A DNA stretch of 24,594 bases, from contig UREA01000022.1 of NCBI GenBank assembly GCA_900546715.1, positions 1 through 24,594 of the forward strand, in the 5' to 3' direction. The position numbers and the translations under genes are program-made. The notes below the pieces were generated by a model. It saw only the letters and a program-made list of their open reading frames with translations. It was not told where the DNA came from and made no database searches. The stretch comes from an uncultured Mycoplasmatota bacterium. GTDB lineage: Bacteria > Bacillota_I > Bacilli_A > RF39 > UBA660. This document shows, one piece after another, positions 1 to 7,803 of this stretch (the first letter of the stretch is position 1; the number at the start of each line of letters is the position of its first letter).

Positions 1-524
1 CCTACTTTCCAGTTTGTTGTTGCTATCTTATTTTGCCATGTACTACTTAATCCACTTATATATGTTCCATTTAATGTTCCTGTATTTAATGTACTACTAC
101 TCCATGTATTACTTCCTCCACTGTCCCACGCATACATTCCATACCTTGTGTTCTTGATTAGTTTTACTTGATTGCCAAATACTCCTATTATTCTATATAG
201 GTTATCACTCGGGCATGTACTTGCAGTACTTCCAAAACATACATAGTTATTTGGATTTGCTCCTGCATAACGATAACTGTTATCTGTTGCACTATTGGCT
301 AGTGAGCTTGTATGGTAATATAGTCCATTTGAGCCTTGAGATGTGTATAGCGATTAAATATAATCTGCTAGTAATACTACATTTTCTGTTGCCAGTCCTA
401 ATAAATAGCCAAAAGATACTCCAATAATCGAACTAAAAAATAACAAAATAAAAGATTTATTAAAAAGTTTCTTTTGTTTACTAAAATACTTTTTAATAAA
501 TCTTATTGTATCTTTTAACTTCAT
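1..524 (-). pseudogene. Pilin-like signal-anchored surface protein, interrupted by a stop codon and cut by the window edge
   Basis: The minus strand from ATG at 524 encodes a short cytoplasmic segment rich in Lys, a transmembrane helix (about residues 24-45, FILLFFSSIIGVSFGYLLGL), then a TAA at codon 57 (354-356). The same frame stays open after the stop to the window edge and reads SLYTSQGSNGLYYHTSS, then YRYAGANPNNYVCFGS and LYRIIGVFGNQVKLIKN. These are hallmarks of the same family as the gene at 20628-21824 (YRYVGSNPNNY, ELYRIIGVF). One base change (for example AAA to TAA) would explain the stop. The start lies 2 nt beyond the mutS stop, and its ribosome binding site (AGGGTGAG) is inside the mutS end, so it is coupled to mutS. 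The function is unknown; an exported anchored protein is likely. A sequencing error at the stop cannot be excluded. Confidence 0.7.
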
Positions 525-526
525 AA

Positions 527-3079
527 CTACTCACCCTTTTTTAATTCTTCTTTTAGTTCATAAAGTAGATTTAATGCTCCAATTGGAGTTGTATTCATTA
601 AATCAACACTTTCTAATTTCTTCTTTATTATATCATCTTTTTTATCACTTGCAAAGAAATCCATACTGAGTTGTACTTTTTCTGGTACTTCTTTTCTCTT
701 AGCACTAGTTTCATATTCATTTAATATCTCACTAGCCCTTTTAAGTAAACTATCAGGCATATGAGCAAGTCTAGCAACATGTATCCCATAACTTTTATCT
801 ACTGCCCCATCTTTAACTTTATGTAAGAAAGTTATAGTATCACCATTTTCAACAGCACTTACATGAACATTTTTAATATTTTTAAATTTTCGATCTAACT
901 TAGTAAGTTCATGATAGTGAGTTGAAAATAATGTAAAAGATTTAATATTTTCACTAATATATTCAAGTATAGCTTGAGCTAAACTCATTCCATCATATGT
1001 AGCTGTACCTCTACCTAATTCATCAAATAATATTAAACTCTTATCTGTTGCATTTACAATAGCATTTCTTGCTTCTTTCATCTCTACCATAAAAGTAGAC
1101 TCACCACTTACTAAATCATCACTAGCCCCAATTCTTGTAAATATTTTATCTATTATTGGTAATTCTGCTGATGCAGCTGGAACAAAAGAACCCATCTGCG
1201 CCATAACTACAATGATTGCTAGTTGTCTCATAAATGTTGATTTACCACTCATATTAGGTCCAGTAATAAGTAAAGTATTAATACCACTATCCATCACACA
1301 ATCATTAGGAACATATTCATCCGGGCTTACAATTTCTACAACTGGATGTCTGCCACCCTTGATATTAATTCTAGCCTCATCAATAATTTTAGGTCTAACA
1401 AAATTATATTCTTCACTACAAATTGCCAGAGCCACTAATACATCTATTTCACTAAGTATCCCTGCAGTTTTAGTTATTTCTGGTACCACTTCTTTTATTT
1501 TATTTCTTATCTCACAAAATAACTCATATTCTAAATTCATTATATTTTCTTCGGCATTTAATATTAAAGCTTCTTTTTCTTTTAACTCTGGTGAAATATA
1601 TCTTTCACAATTAGTTAATGTTTGTTTTCTTTGAAAAATATATTCTTCTTTAACTAAATTTTTAGAACCATTTGGTACTTCAATATAATATCCAAATACT
1701 TTATTAAAACCAACTTTTAAATTTTTAATTCCCGTTTCTTCTTTAACTTTCGCCTCAAACCGAGCAACAAAGTCTTTTCCCCCACTTCTAATAAGCCGCA
1801 ATTCATCTAAATCAGGATTATACCCCTTATTTATAATTCCGCCCTCTCTAACACTTATTGGTGCATCTTCACTTATTGCTTTATCTAATAAATCATAAAC
1901 ATCACTATGAGTATCTATTTTATAATCAAAACCTATTTTTTCTACAATATCCTTAATATTAGGCAAAACACTCAAACTATTTTTAAGTTGCAATAAATCT
2001 CTTGCATTTAAACTTCCATTAATAACCTTACCAGCTAATCTTTCAATATCATATACTTTATCTAAATTACTTTTAAGTTCATCTTTTAATATAAATTCAT
2101 TATTTAATTTTTCTATTTTATCTAACCTATCATTAATAATACCCTTATCTTTTAATGGATTTAATATCCAACTTTTAAGTTTTCTACTCCCCATTGCTGT
2201 CCTACATTTATCAAGTAACCAAACTAAAGAATACATTCTTTCTTTTAATCTAATAGTTTCTACTAATTCTAAATTTCTAACAGTATGAACATCCATTTCT
2301 AAGTAATCATTTCTTTTTAGTATTTCAATATGATTTATATGACTTAAATCTTTTAACTGGCGAACTGATAAATAATAAAATAAATGTTCTACTCCTTCTT
2401 TAATCCGGTAATCTGTTATAGTATCTAAAAAATCTTGATATTTATTATCTAATAATTTATCACTAAAAGTTACTTCAATATGATAATTATTTTTAAGTAA
2501 ATTAATAAACTCTAATTTAGTATTATCCATCAAAACTACTTCTTTAATATTATAATTAAGTATTTCTGTAATTAATTCATCTTCTTTATTTTCAATTGTT
2601 AAATTAGCAAGAAATCCAGTTGAAATATCTAAAATGGTCATATTTATTACATCTTGATAAAATAAAACACCCGCAATATACGAAGAATCTTTGTCATTTA
2701 AAAGGTCATTATCAGCAATAGTACCTTTACTAATTACATCAACAATTCCTCTTTTTACCATTCTATTACCGGTAGTTTTTGGATCTTCCAACTGTTCACA
2801 AATAGCTACTCGATATCCTTTATTAACTAATTTTTCAATATATGTTTTAACATTATTATGAGGAACTCCACACATTGGAACTCTATCACTTAAACCCGCA
2901 ACACGACCAGTTAAAGTAAGTTCTAATTCTTTTGATGCAATTAGTGCATCATCAAAAAACATTTCATAAAAGTCCCCCAAACGATAAAATACTAATTCTT
3001 CAGGATACTGATCTTTAATTTCCATATATTGAGCCATCATTGGACTAAGTTTGCTTCTATCTACTTCACTACGTAACAT
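527..3079 (-). CDS. mutS: DNA mismatch repair protein MutS
   Basis: This is the ATPase that recognises base mismatches and small loops and starts mismatch repair. At 850 aa it is full length for bacterial MutS. The mismatch-reading motif with Phe-Tyr-Glu sits at residues 37-39 (GDFYEMF). Connector, core and clamp domains follow. The ABC-type ATPase carries the P-loop GPNMSGKS at 607-614, the Walker B/signature DELGRGT from residue 686, and a FSTHYHEL switch. The ATG at 3079 has no convincing Shine-Dalgarno site and lies only about a dozen bases from the predicted transcript start, so the leader is very short. MutL is not adjacent. The gene is followed directly by a broken pilin-like gene, and the end of the Cna-B adhesin gene lies just upstream, where the promoter sits. 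Confidence 0.98.
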   Translation of the reverse strand: MLRSEVDRSKLSPMMAQYMEIKDQYPEELVFYRLGDFYEMFFDDALIASKELELTLTGRVAGLSDRVPMCGVPHNNVKTYIEKLVNKGYRVAICEQLEDPKTTGNRMVKRGIVDVISKGTIADNDLLNDKDSSYIAGVLFYQDVINMTILDISTGFLANLTIENKEDELITEILNYNIKEVVLMDNTKLEFINLLKNNYHIEVTFSDKLLDNKYQDFLDTITDYRIKEGVEHLFYYLSVRQLKDLSHINHIEILKRNDYLEMDVHTVRNLELVETIRLKERMYSLVWLLDKCRTAMGSRKLKSWILNPLKDKGIINDRLDKIEKLNNEFILKDELKSNLDKVYDIERLAGKVINGSLNARDLLQLKNSLSVLPNIKDIVEKIGFDYKIDTHSDVYDLLDKAISEDAPISVREGGIINKGYNPDLDELRLIRSGGKDFVARFEAKVKEETGIKNLKVGFNKVFGYYIEVPNGSKNLVKEEYIFQRKQTLTNCERYISPELKEKEALILNAEENIMNLEYELFCEIRNKIKEVVPEITKTAGILSEIDVLVALAICSEEYNFVRPKIIDEARINIKGGRHPVVEIVSPDEYVPNDCVMDSGINTLLITGPNMSGKSTFMRQLAIIVVMAQMGSFVPAASAELPIIDKIFTRIGASDDLVSGESTFMVEMKEARNAIVNATDKSLILFDELGRGTATYDGMSLAQAILEYISENIKSFTLFSTHYHELTKLDRKFKNIKNVHVSAVENGDTITFLHKVKDGAVDKSYGIHVARLAHMPDSLLKRASEILNEYETSAKRKEVPEKVQLSMDFFASDKKDDIIKKKLESVDLMNTTPIGALNLLYELKEELKKGE

Positions 3080-3097
3080 TTTAAAACACCCGAGTGT

Positions 3098-3106
3098 ATT
3101 ATATCA
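3098..3106 (-). promoter_or_regulatory. Extended -10 promoter of mutS
   Basis: The minus strand reads TGATATAAT, an extended -10 element (TGnTATAAT). The -35 region at 17 bp spacing is weak. It lies in the short gap between the adhesin stop and mutS, so mutS can be transcribed independently. A small imperfect dyad, ACACTCGGGTGT, sits just downstream around the expected start point. Confidence 0.6.
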
Positions 3107-3110
3107 CATT

Positions 3111-4805
3111 TTAAGCTAATTTTAATCTTTTTTTGTCAATAAATAAAATAATTTCTTCTAAATACATTCCTGTATCAGGAACTTTAACTCTTATTCTTTC
3201 ATTAGTAATACTTACATTTATTACTTCATCATCTTCAACTATATTAAAATAAATTTTATCATTTAATATTTGATACCCAAAACTTGCTTTAGTCTCAACT
3301 ATATAATAACTACCTAACAATAAATCATTAACTTCTAATATTCCTTTGCTATTAGTTGCCCCACTAAAAACTAATTCATCATCATGGTTATATATATTAA
3401 ACTCTACTCCTTCTAAATGTGCATAATCATCACCAATTTTATTAATAATTAAACTACCTTTCTTCAAATAATTTACTATATCAATTACTTCTTCACTATT
3501 TTCTTTAACAATAACTTTATAATATGTATCATCAAGTTCATATTCCACAAACTCACTAAGTTCTCTTACATAATACTTACCACATACTAAATTATCAAAT
3601 ACTACTTCTCCAAATTCATTAGTTATACCAACATCTATTAAATTCTTATCTTTATCAAACAATCCTATTTCTACACCTTTAGCAAGTACTATCTCTTTAT
3701 CTTCTAATTCCTTATATTTAATTACTTTAACTTTACCTTTTTTAAGTTCATTAGTTAATTTTATCTCTACTTCACTCCTTTCATTACTAACACTAACAGG
3801 TATTTCTTCTATACTTATATATTCATCCCTAACAGTTAATTCTCTAATTTTATATTCACCAATTTTTAAATTAGAAAATATTATTTCTCCAGATTCATTA
3901 GTTTTTTTGGTTTCCAACAAATTATTATCCAGATCATATAAACCAAATTCTATACCTTCAGCTAATAAATATTCTTTACTTAATGTTTCTTGATATTTAA
4001 TTATTTTAATATTACAAGGTATAACATTTATATTAAACTCATAGACCTTATCCTGAACATTACCAACAGCCATAACTTTCTGACTATCTTCATCAATATA
4101 AACAATTGGTACATTATCATAATTATTACTTTCTCTAACCAGTTTAATATTATAGCTACCTAACTTACTACCATTTATTTCTATATTATTACCACTAATA
4201 CTAGCTAACTTATTATCACTAGTTACCTCATAATTATTAAGTACTTCATTACTATCTTGTATAGTAATTCTATCTCCATATAATAATGTTACATCATCGA
4301 TATTAGGTAAAGTTTTATGTTTATAAACTAAATACTTTATTTCTTGAATCTCTTCTTGATATTTAGCCTCATTAATTGGGCCCCCTAAAGTATCAGTAAA
4401 ATAAAACTGGGCATCTGGAGCAACCCGCATCCATATTAACATTTGCGTAATATAATACCAATAATCTTCACTATGTCCCGGATACATATAACCATAATAG
4501 GCAATTAATGAAATATCTTCCCAAACCTCAGCACTAATATCTAATTCTTCTAAAAAGTTTTCTTGATACTCTTCATACTCATATCCATCAATTAAAGCTA
4601 TAAATGGCTCTAAACAATAGACAAATGCATCATCACTAACCCTTCTTAAAAAACCACCTTGTTTATTAGTCACCTTACCGGATTCATCAATTTTTCTAAT
4701 ATACATTTCTGGTATTTTCTCCCCTACATAAATTCTTTGCGTACTCGCACAAACAGTGCTAATAATTAATAAAAAACTACTTAAAAAAAATATTATTTTC
4801 TTCAA
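3111..4805 (-). CDS. Secreted thioester-domain / Cna-B (SpaA-type) surface adhesin with a degenerate sorting signal
   Basis: This is an extracellular adhesin or minor-pilin-like protein. The best start is the TTG at 4805, because AAGGAGG then lies 8 nt upstream; the TTG at 4811 leaves only 2 nt. Residue numbers here count from 4811. A signal peptide covers about residues 1-23. A thioester (TQXA-like) domain follows, with Cys66 (FVYCLEPF) and Gln123 (YITQMLIWM) as the likely Cys-Gln thioester pair used for covalent host attachment in this family. A linker then leads to three Cna-B beta-sandwich repeats (about 268-358, 359-455 and 456-540), each with a GxY-type strand pattern such as LKIGEYKIREL and LLGSYYIVET. 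A VPDTG motif (544-548) resembles LPXTG, but only 18 residues follow, with a five-residue hydrophobic patch. A normal wall-sorting membrane helix is therefore missing. No sortase gene is in the window. Confidence 0.85.
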   Translation of the reverse strand: MKKIIFFLSSFLLIISTVCASTQRIYVGEKIPEMYIRKIDESGKVTNKQGGFLRRVSDDAFVYCLEPFIALIDGYEYEEYQENFLEELDISAEVWEDISLIAYYGYMYPGHSEDYWYYITQMLIWMRVAPDAQFYFTDTLGGPINEAKYQEEIQEIKYLVYKHKTLPNIDDVTLLYGDRITIQDSNEVLNNYEVTSDNKLASISGNNIEINGSKLGSYNIKLVRESNNYDNVPIVYIDEDSQKVMAVGNVQDKVYEFNINVIPCNIKIIKYQETLSKEYLLAEGIEFGLYDLDNNLLETKKTNESGEIIFSNLKIGEYKIRELTVRDEYISIEEIPVSVSNERSEVEIKLTNELKKGKVKVIKYKELEDKEIVLAKGVEIGLFDKDKNLIDVGITNEFGEVVFDNLVCGKYYVRELSEFVEYELDDTYYKVIVKENSEEVIDIVNYLKKGSLIINKIGDDYAHLEGVEFNIYNHDDELVFSGATNSKGILEVNDLLLGSYYIVETKASFGYQILNDKIYFNIVEDDEVINVSITNERIRVKVPDTGMYLEEIILFIDKKRLKLA

Positions 4806-4868
4806 TTCCAATACCTCCTTTATTTAATATTTTTTTTAATTTTTTTCAATATATTATCACCTCCCTCT

Positions 4869-4897
4869 ATAATATAATTTCAACTTTTTTAGTCCAA
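4869..4897 (-). promoter_or_regulatory. Sigma-A promoter for the Cna-B adhesin gene
   Basis: The minus strand carries TTGGAC (4892-4897), a 17-bp spacer and TATTAT (4869-4874), about 65 bp upstream of the adhesin start. It lies downstream of the type VII operon terminator, so the adhesin appears to be its own transcription unit. Confidence 0.65.
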
Positions 4898-4930
4898 ATT
4901 CTTTTTTTTAAGCAAATTTTTTTCAAAAAA

Positions 4931-4955
4931 TAAAAAAAACGTTCACTTGAACGTC
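4931..4955 (-). terminator. Rho-independent terminator of the type VII secretion operon
   Basis: On the minus strand a stem ACGTTC/GAACGT with an AAGT loop (4939-4954) is followed by a run of T residues (A-run on the plus strand, 4932-4939). It is placed just past the stop of the DUF4176 gene. Confidence 0.8.
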
Positions 4956-4972
4956 TAATCTACGTAAATAAC

Positions 4973-4986
4973 TGTCAAATTTGACA
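4973..4986. promoter_or_regulatory. 14-bp perfect palindrome between the last type VII gene and its terminator
   Basis: TGTCAAATTTGACA is an exact dyad. It could be an operator or a secondary RNA hairpin. It is not close enough to a recognised promoter to assign a role. Confidence 0.4.
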
Positions 4987-4993
4987 CAACATT

Positions 4994-5650
4994 TTATTCG
5001 TTAAAAATGATACCATCTTCTGTAAATTTATAAGTCGGAATATCTATTTTTACTTCTTCGATATTTTTAGCATCTTGGCTACTATTTATAGCATTATCTT
5101 GCTTACTTTCTTCTAAAATAGCATTTAAATTATCGATTATGTTTTGTGTATCATCACGAGCTTCCGGATTAACCATACTAACATTGTTTTGTTCTTCAAC
5201 AACAGGAACAGCATCTGGCACCTTTTCTAAAGTTGTTTGTGCTTCAAAAGGGTTTTTAACATCTTCATTTAATAATTCAACTAACTTTTCAACACTTTTA
5301 TCTTCAAATTCATCATATTGAACAACACCATTAGCATCAAATTTTACATTGATAAAATTATCATCTTTTTTAGCATCAATACTTTTATCTTCATTTTGTC
5401 CTAACATATTTTTATTTAAAACATTAAATGAATCATCCTTGTAACCTTCAAATAAAACATTAGTTATATCTGTATGATTAAAAGCAAAAGTTCCTTCTAG
5501 TAATGTACCTTCTGGATAACTTATTCCTACATAATCATACATTTTAACAACATTTTGATACTTTATAGCATAGTATCCCACAATCATAACGCTTTTATTA
5601 GTATCATTAATTGTTACAATACTACCTATTGGTAAATATTTATCTTTCAC
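4994..5650 (-). CDS. DUF4176 domain protein, last gene of the type VII secretion locus
   Basis: The N-terminal ~75 residues (KYLPIGSIVTINDTNKSVMIVGYY, then YDYVGISYPEG) match the DUF4176 pattern, a small beta-rich domain that recurs in Bacillota type VII loci; its role is unknown. The remaining ~140 residues are acidic, low-complexity and probably disordered. A distal segment, IPTYKFTEDGIIFNE, ends the protein. The start is a GTG: the one at 5650 has AAAAGG 9 nt upstream, while the one at 5659 would abut that site, so 5650 is preferred. The gene follows the 119-aa gene closely and is followed by the operon terminator. An association with secretion is inferred from position only. The long acidic tail is unusual for this domain. 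Confidence 0.7.
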   Translation of the reverse strand: MKDKYLPIGSIVTINDTNKSVMIVGYYAIKYQNVVKMYDYVGISYPEGTLLEGTFAFNHTDITNVLFEGYKDDSFNVLNKNMLGQNEDKSIDAKKDDNFINVKFDANGVVQYDEFEDKSVEKLVELLNEDVKNPFEAQTTLEKVPDAVPVVEEQNNVSMVNPEARDDTQNIIDNLNAILEESKQDNAINSSQDAKNIEEVKIDIPTYKFTEDGIIFNE

Positions 5651-5671
5651 TAATCTCACCCTTTTCTAAAT

Positions 5672-6031
5672 TTAAGCTTTAGCTGTTTGTCTTTCATTAA
5701 TTACATCTAATACTCCTAGCATATCATCAACTAAGATATATAAATATTGTCTTTCCACATTTGATAATTTGCCAGAAACATATTCTTCGCCACTTTTTCT
5801 AACTTCTTCTGATACATTTACTCCAATAGCACTAGCTTCTTCTTGAATCATTTGTTGAATTAATTTAATATGTTCTTCTGTAAGTACACCTTTTTGTTCT
5901 TCTTTATTTTGACTTTTCATAATATCAGCCATCTTAGGTTTATCTTTTTTTCTTAAATAACCATCAATAAGTAATTGTACTATTGAATTAAATTGCATTT
6001 CAACATTTTGATTATTAATTTCTGTATTCAT
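5672..6031 (-). CDS. Small helical protein of the type VII locus (module 2, fifth gene), paralogue of 7445-7798
   Basis: This is a 119-aa soluble, charged, helical protein of no family I can name. It is plainly related to the 117-aa protein at 7445-7798: both share QLLI-GYL-KK, GVL---HI-L-Q, a GEE-(9)-LS--ER-YL block and a GV---I end. The ATG at 6031 has GGAGG 9 nt upstream, inside the end of the preceding gene, so the two are translationally coupled. It has no signal peptide or membrane segment. Because it is retained as the last gene of both modules, a chaperone or adaptor for the small substrates encoded beside it is possible, but that is inference. Confidence 0.75.
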   Translation of the reverse strand: MNTEINNQNVEMQFNSIVQLLIDGYLRKKDKPKMADIMKSQNKEEQKGVLTEEHIKLIQQMIQEEASAIGVNVSEEVRKSGEEYVSGKLSNVERQYLYILVDDMLGVLDVINERQTAKA

Positions 6032-6033
6032 AA

Positions 6034-6444
6034 TTAAATACCTCCATTACTTGCTAAAGTTTGATATACACTATTTAGTCTATTAGTATTAACTGTAAAA
6101 CTATTATTTGTACTACTAATTTGGGAAACTAATTCTTCCATATGACTAACAGATGTTCTAATATTACTTACCATTTCATTTAAAGTTTGTTCATAAGTTC
6201 GCATTTGACTATCTAAAAAAGTATTTAAACCAGTAATATTTTTACCTAAAGTTTGACTTGTTTCATCAATTACATTAACACATGAATTAAGTAGTGTTGT
6301 AAGTCCACTAGTTTTAATATTTTCATTAATACTTAATAAAGCATTTCTAACCTGTGGATAATAATTACCTACTAAATTACTATTTGTAGAATCTATTTCT
6401 CTACTTATAGCTTTAAGTGTTTCAATATCTAAATTTACATACAT
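6034..6444 (-). CDS. WXG100-like helical protein without Trp-x-Gly (module 2, fourth gene), paralogue of the 8604 protein N-terminus
   Basis: This 136-aa protein is predicted to be almost all helix with a Ser/Thr/Asn-rich surface, as in ESAT-6/WXG100 and LXG-type helical hairpins. It opens with MYVNLDIETLKAISREID, which aligns with MFIDLDPNELKKVSINIE of the 266-aa protein at 7804-8604, and the similarity continues through a conserved YYP/YFP near residue 30. It has no signal peptide, which is usual for type VII substrates. The start is supported by GGGTGA 6 nt upstream. It ends in NGGI with the stop 3 nt from the next start. It is a likely secreted partner or substrate. I see no WXG motif. 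Confidence 0.7.
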   Translation of the reverse strand: MYVNLDIETLKAISREIDSTNSNLVGNYYPQVRNALLSINENIKTSGLTTLLNSCVNVIDETSQTLGKNITGLNTFLDSQMRTYEQTLNEMVSNIRTSVSHMEELVSQISSTNNSFTVNTNRLNSVYQTLASNGGI

Positions 6445-6459
6445 GCAAAATCACCCTTT

Positions 6460-6780
6460 CTATAAATTTTCAAGCATACTTTGAAGAGAAGATAAGCTAT
6501 CTTCTGCAGTAGTATTAGCTTGTGTATAAGAACTAATTTGATTAGTTAAAAAGGCATCAACAGCTTCAAAAAGTGTTATAATTTGTGTGCTTTTAGTTTC
6601 GTTTGCAGAAATATAATTTTGAATAGTTGTAGAAAATTCACTGCTCTTTATATTAGCAGAGATATCATTAATAATTCTTGCATCATTATCATATTTACTT
6701 CGAAGTTGACCTTTTATTTCTGTAAGTTGTGCCTGAATTCTTCTAACTTCATCAATGTTAAATCTAATTGTATTATTCAT
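6460..6780 (-). CDS. WXG100-like helical protein (module 2, third gene), paralogue of 8620-8967
   Basis: This 106-aa, two-helix-type protein pairs with the 115-aa protein at 8620-8967: both have an I/V-RR/RE-I motif, a QL block, a mid-protein IK---(F/L)S--I segment, a LFE----FL-NQ---Y block and a closing SLQS/STQG stretch. It contains no tryptophan, so it is WXG100-like by size, helicity and context rather than by signature. GGGAGG lies 4 nt before the ATG and overlaps the stop of the previous gene. A heterodimer with a neighbouring small protein is plausible but not shown. Confidence 0.7.
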   Translation of the reverse strand: MNNTIRFNIDEVRRIQAQLTEIKGQLRSKYDNDARIINDISANIKSSEFSTTIQNYISANETKSTQIITLFEAVDAFLTNQISSYTQANTTAEDSLSSLQSMLENL

Positions 6781-6789
6781 AATTCCTCC

Positions 6790-7089
6790 CTAAATAGAAC
6801 CATTAGTACTAGCAGAAGTACTACCAGTTTTCTCAATAAAATCAATATAACTTATTAATGAATTAGCAAACTCATTGTTAACAGAAGTTGTTCTTGTTGC
6901 ATAGTCTATTTCATTTTGTAACTGTCTTCTGAAAGCTTGAGCATCACTTTGACTTTCTTCCCAAGCAGTAGAAAAAGTTGTTAAAATTGCTGTTAATTCT
7001 TGAACAATACTATTAATATTGGCTCCATTATTAATAAGTTCATTAGCTAAATTTTTAACTTCGCTTGTATTATTAATTGTAAAATTCAT
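6790..7089 (-). CDS. WXG100-family protein with degenerate W-E-E motif (module 2, second gene)
   Basis: This 99-aa helix-turn-helix-hairpin protein has a single central tryptophan at the expected turn (FSTAWEESQSDAQAF). The glycine of Trp-x-Gly is replaced. It corresponds by order and by pattern to the 101-aa protein at 8979-9284, which has the canonical WQG. The start ATG at 7089 follows AAGGAGG by 6 nt. These proteins usually leave the cell through EssC as folded dimers. Whether this one is a substrate or a structural partner cannot be told. Confidence 0.75.
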   Translation of the reverse strand: MNFTINNTSEVKNLANELINNGANINSIVQELTAILTTFSTAWEESQSDAQAFRRQLQNEIDYATRTTSVNNEFANSLISYIDFIEKTGSTSASTNGSI

Positions 7090-7099
7090 TATATCCTCC

Positions 7100-7384
7100 T
7101 TAATTTATTTGATTTCTAGAAATTTCTATACTACGCTCTGCATAATATGAAGCATCATTTGCAACTTTTCTAATGCCCGCAACTAAAGCTGTTAGATTAC
7201 TAATATTTTTTGTTAAACCTGCAACAGTAGAATCTCTATCTGTTGTATTACTTGTCCAATTTGCTTCAATTTTCGTCTTTTGCGCTTGTAAATTGCTAAT
7301 TTCTCCTTCAATTCTACTTGCAAGAGCTATAAGCTCATTACTATCACTTATTACTTGCTCAGGATTTCTAATATCTAAATTCAT
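7100..7384 (-). CDS. WXG100-family protein with degenerate W-T-S motif (module 2, first gene)
   Basis: This 94-aa helical hairpin protein has its only tryptophan in the central turn (KIEANWTSNTTDRDS), where WXG100 proteins carry Trp-x-Gly. The matching gene in module 1 (9299-9583) has HWRSEGT at the same place. The ATG at 7384 has GGAGG upstream with good spacing. It is the first gene after the module 2 promoter at 7410-7439. It has no signal peptide. It is a probable type VII substrate or a partner for the next gene. Confidence 0.75.
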   Translation of the reverse strand: MNLDIRNPEQVISDSNELIALASRIEGEISNLQAQKTKIEANWTSNTTDRDSTVAGLTKNISNLTALVAGIRKVANDASYYAERSIEISRNQIN

Positions 7385-7409
7385 TTTATATCCTCCTTAT
7401 TATATATAA

Positions 7410-7439
7410 ATTTTAACATAATTTTAGTTAATACGTCAA
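7410..7439 (-). promoter_or_regulatory. Sigma-A promoter in front of the second WXG100 module
   Basis: The minus strand has TTGACG (7434-7439), an 18-bp spacer and TAAAAT (7410-7415) with an extended TG. It lies in the gap between the fifth gene of module 1 and the first gene of module 2, so module 2 can be expressed apart from the upstream genes. Confidence 0.65.
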
Positions 7440-7444
7440 TTAAT

Positions 7445-7798
7445 TTATTTGTTTTTTTCTTTATCTTTAATAAAATTAATAACACCTGATAAATTGTTAA
7501 TTTTGTTAGTTAAATATCTTCTTTCAAATTCTGATAACTGTCCTAATTTGAACTCTTCACCATTTTTAGCAACAACATCTTTTAATTTTAATCCCAGTAT
7601 TTGTAATTCCTCTTCCATCAAAAGCTGCAAAAGTTCAATATGAAAACCATATAAAACACCTGGTTTATATTCTAACTTAGCTTTTTCAAGAGAAGACTTT
7701 AAATCAGGTTGATTTTTCTTTTTTAAATATCCTTCAATCAATAGTTGAAGCATTATATTAAAATTTATATTATCTTTTTCATTCATACCATTCACCAT
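7445..7798 (-). CDS. Small helical protein of the type VII locus (module 1, fifth gene), paralogue of 5672-6031
   Basis: This 117-aa Lys/Glu-rich soluble helical protein has a recognisable relative only in the 119-aa product at 5672-6031 (shared LLIEGYLKKK, GVL, HIELLQ, EE, GEEFKLGQLSEFERRYL). The exact start is uncertain. ATG at 7798 has AAGGA too close, at 2 nt; ATG at 7786 has GGTGA 5 nt upstream and fits the paralogue length better. No membrane segment or signal is seen. Its position at the end of each WXG100 module suggests a job tied to that module. Confidence 0.72.
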   Translation of the reverse strand: MVNGMNEKDNINFNIMLQLLIEGYLKKKNQPDLKSSLEKAKLEYKPGVLYGFHIELLQLLMEEELQILGLKLKDVVAKNGEEFKLGQLSEFERRYLTNKINNLSGVINFIKDKEKNK

Positions 7799-7803
7799 TA
7801 TCC

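Noticed and set aside
1212..1634. 140-aa plus-strand open frame inside mutS
   Set aside because: It lies antisense to the highly conserved mutS ATPase region and has no ribosome site or family resemblance. Other opposite-strand frames (215-427, 5139-5321, 6583-6858, 7173-7409, 7449-7643, 16843-17049, 21752-22006) were rejected on the same grounds.
4736..4805. Lipoprotein signal on the adhesin (Cys21)
   Set aside because: The residue before the cysteine is Val, not Gly, Ala or Ser, so the lipobox is not met; an ordinary signal peptide is more likely.
4820..4867. Nine-codon leader peptide (TTG at 4849) before the adhesin gene
   Set aside because: Its ribosome site would fall at or before the predicted transcript start at about 4862, so translation is doubtful.
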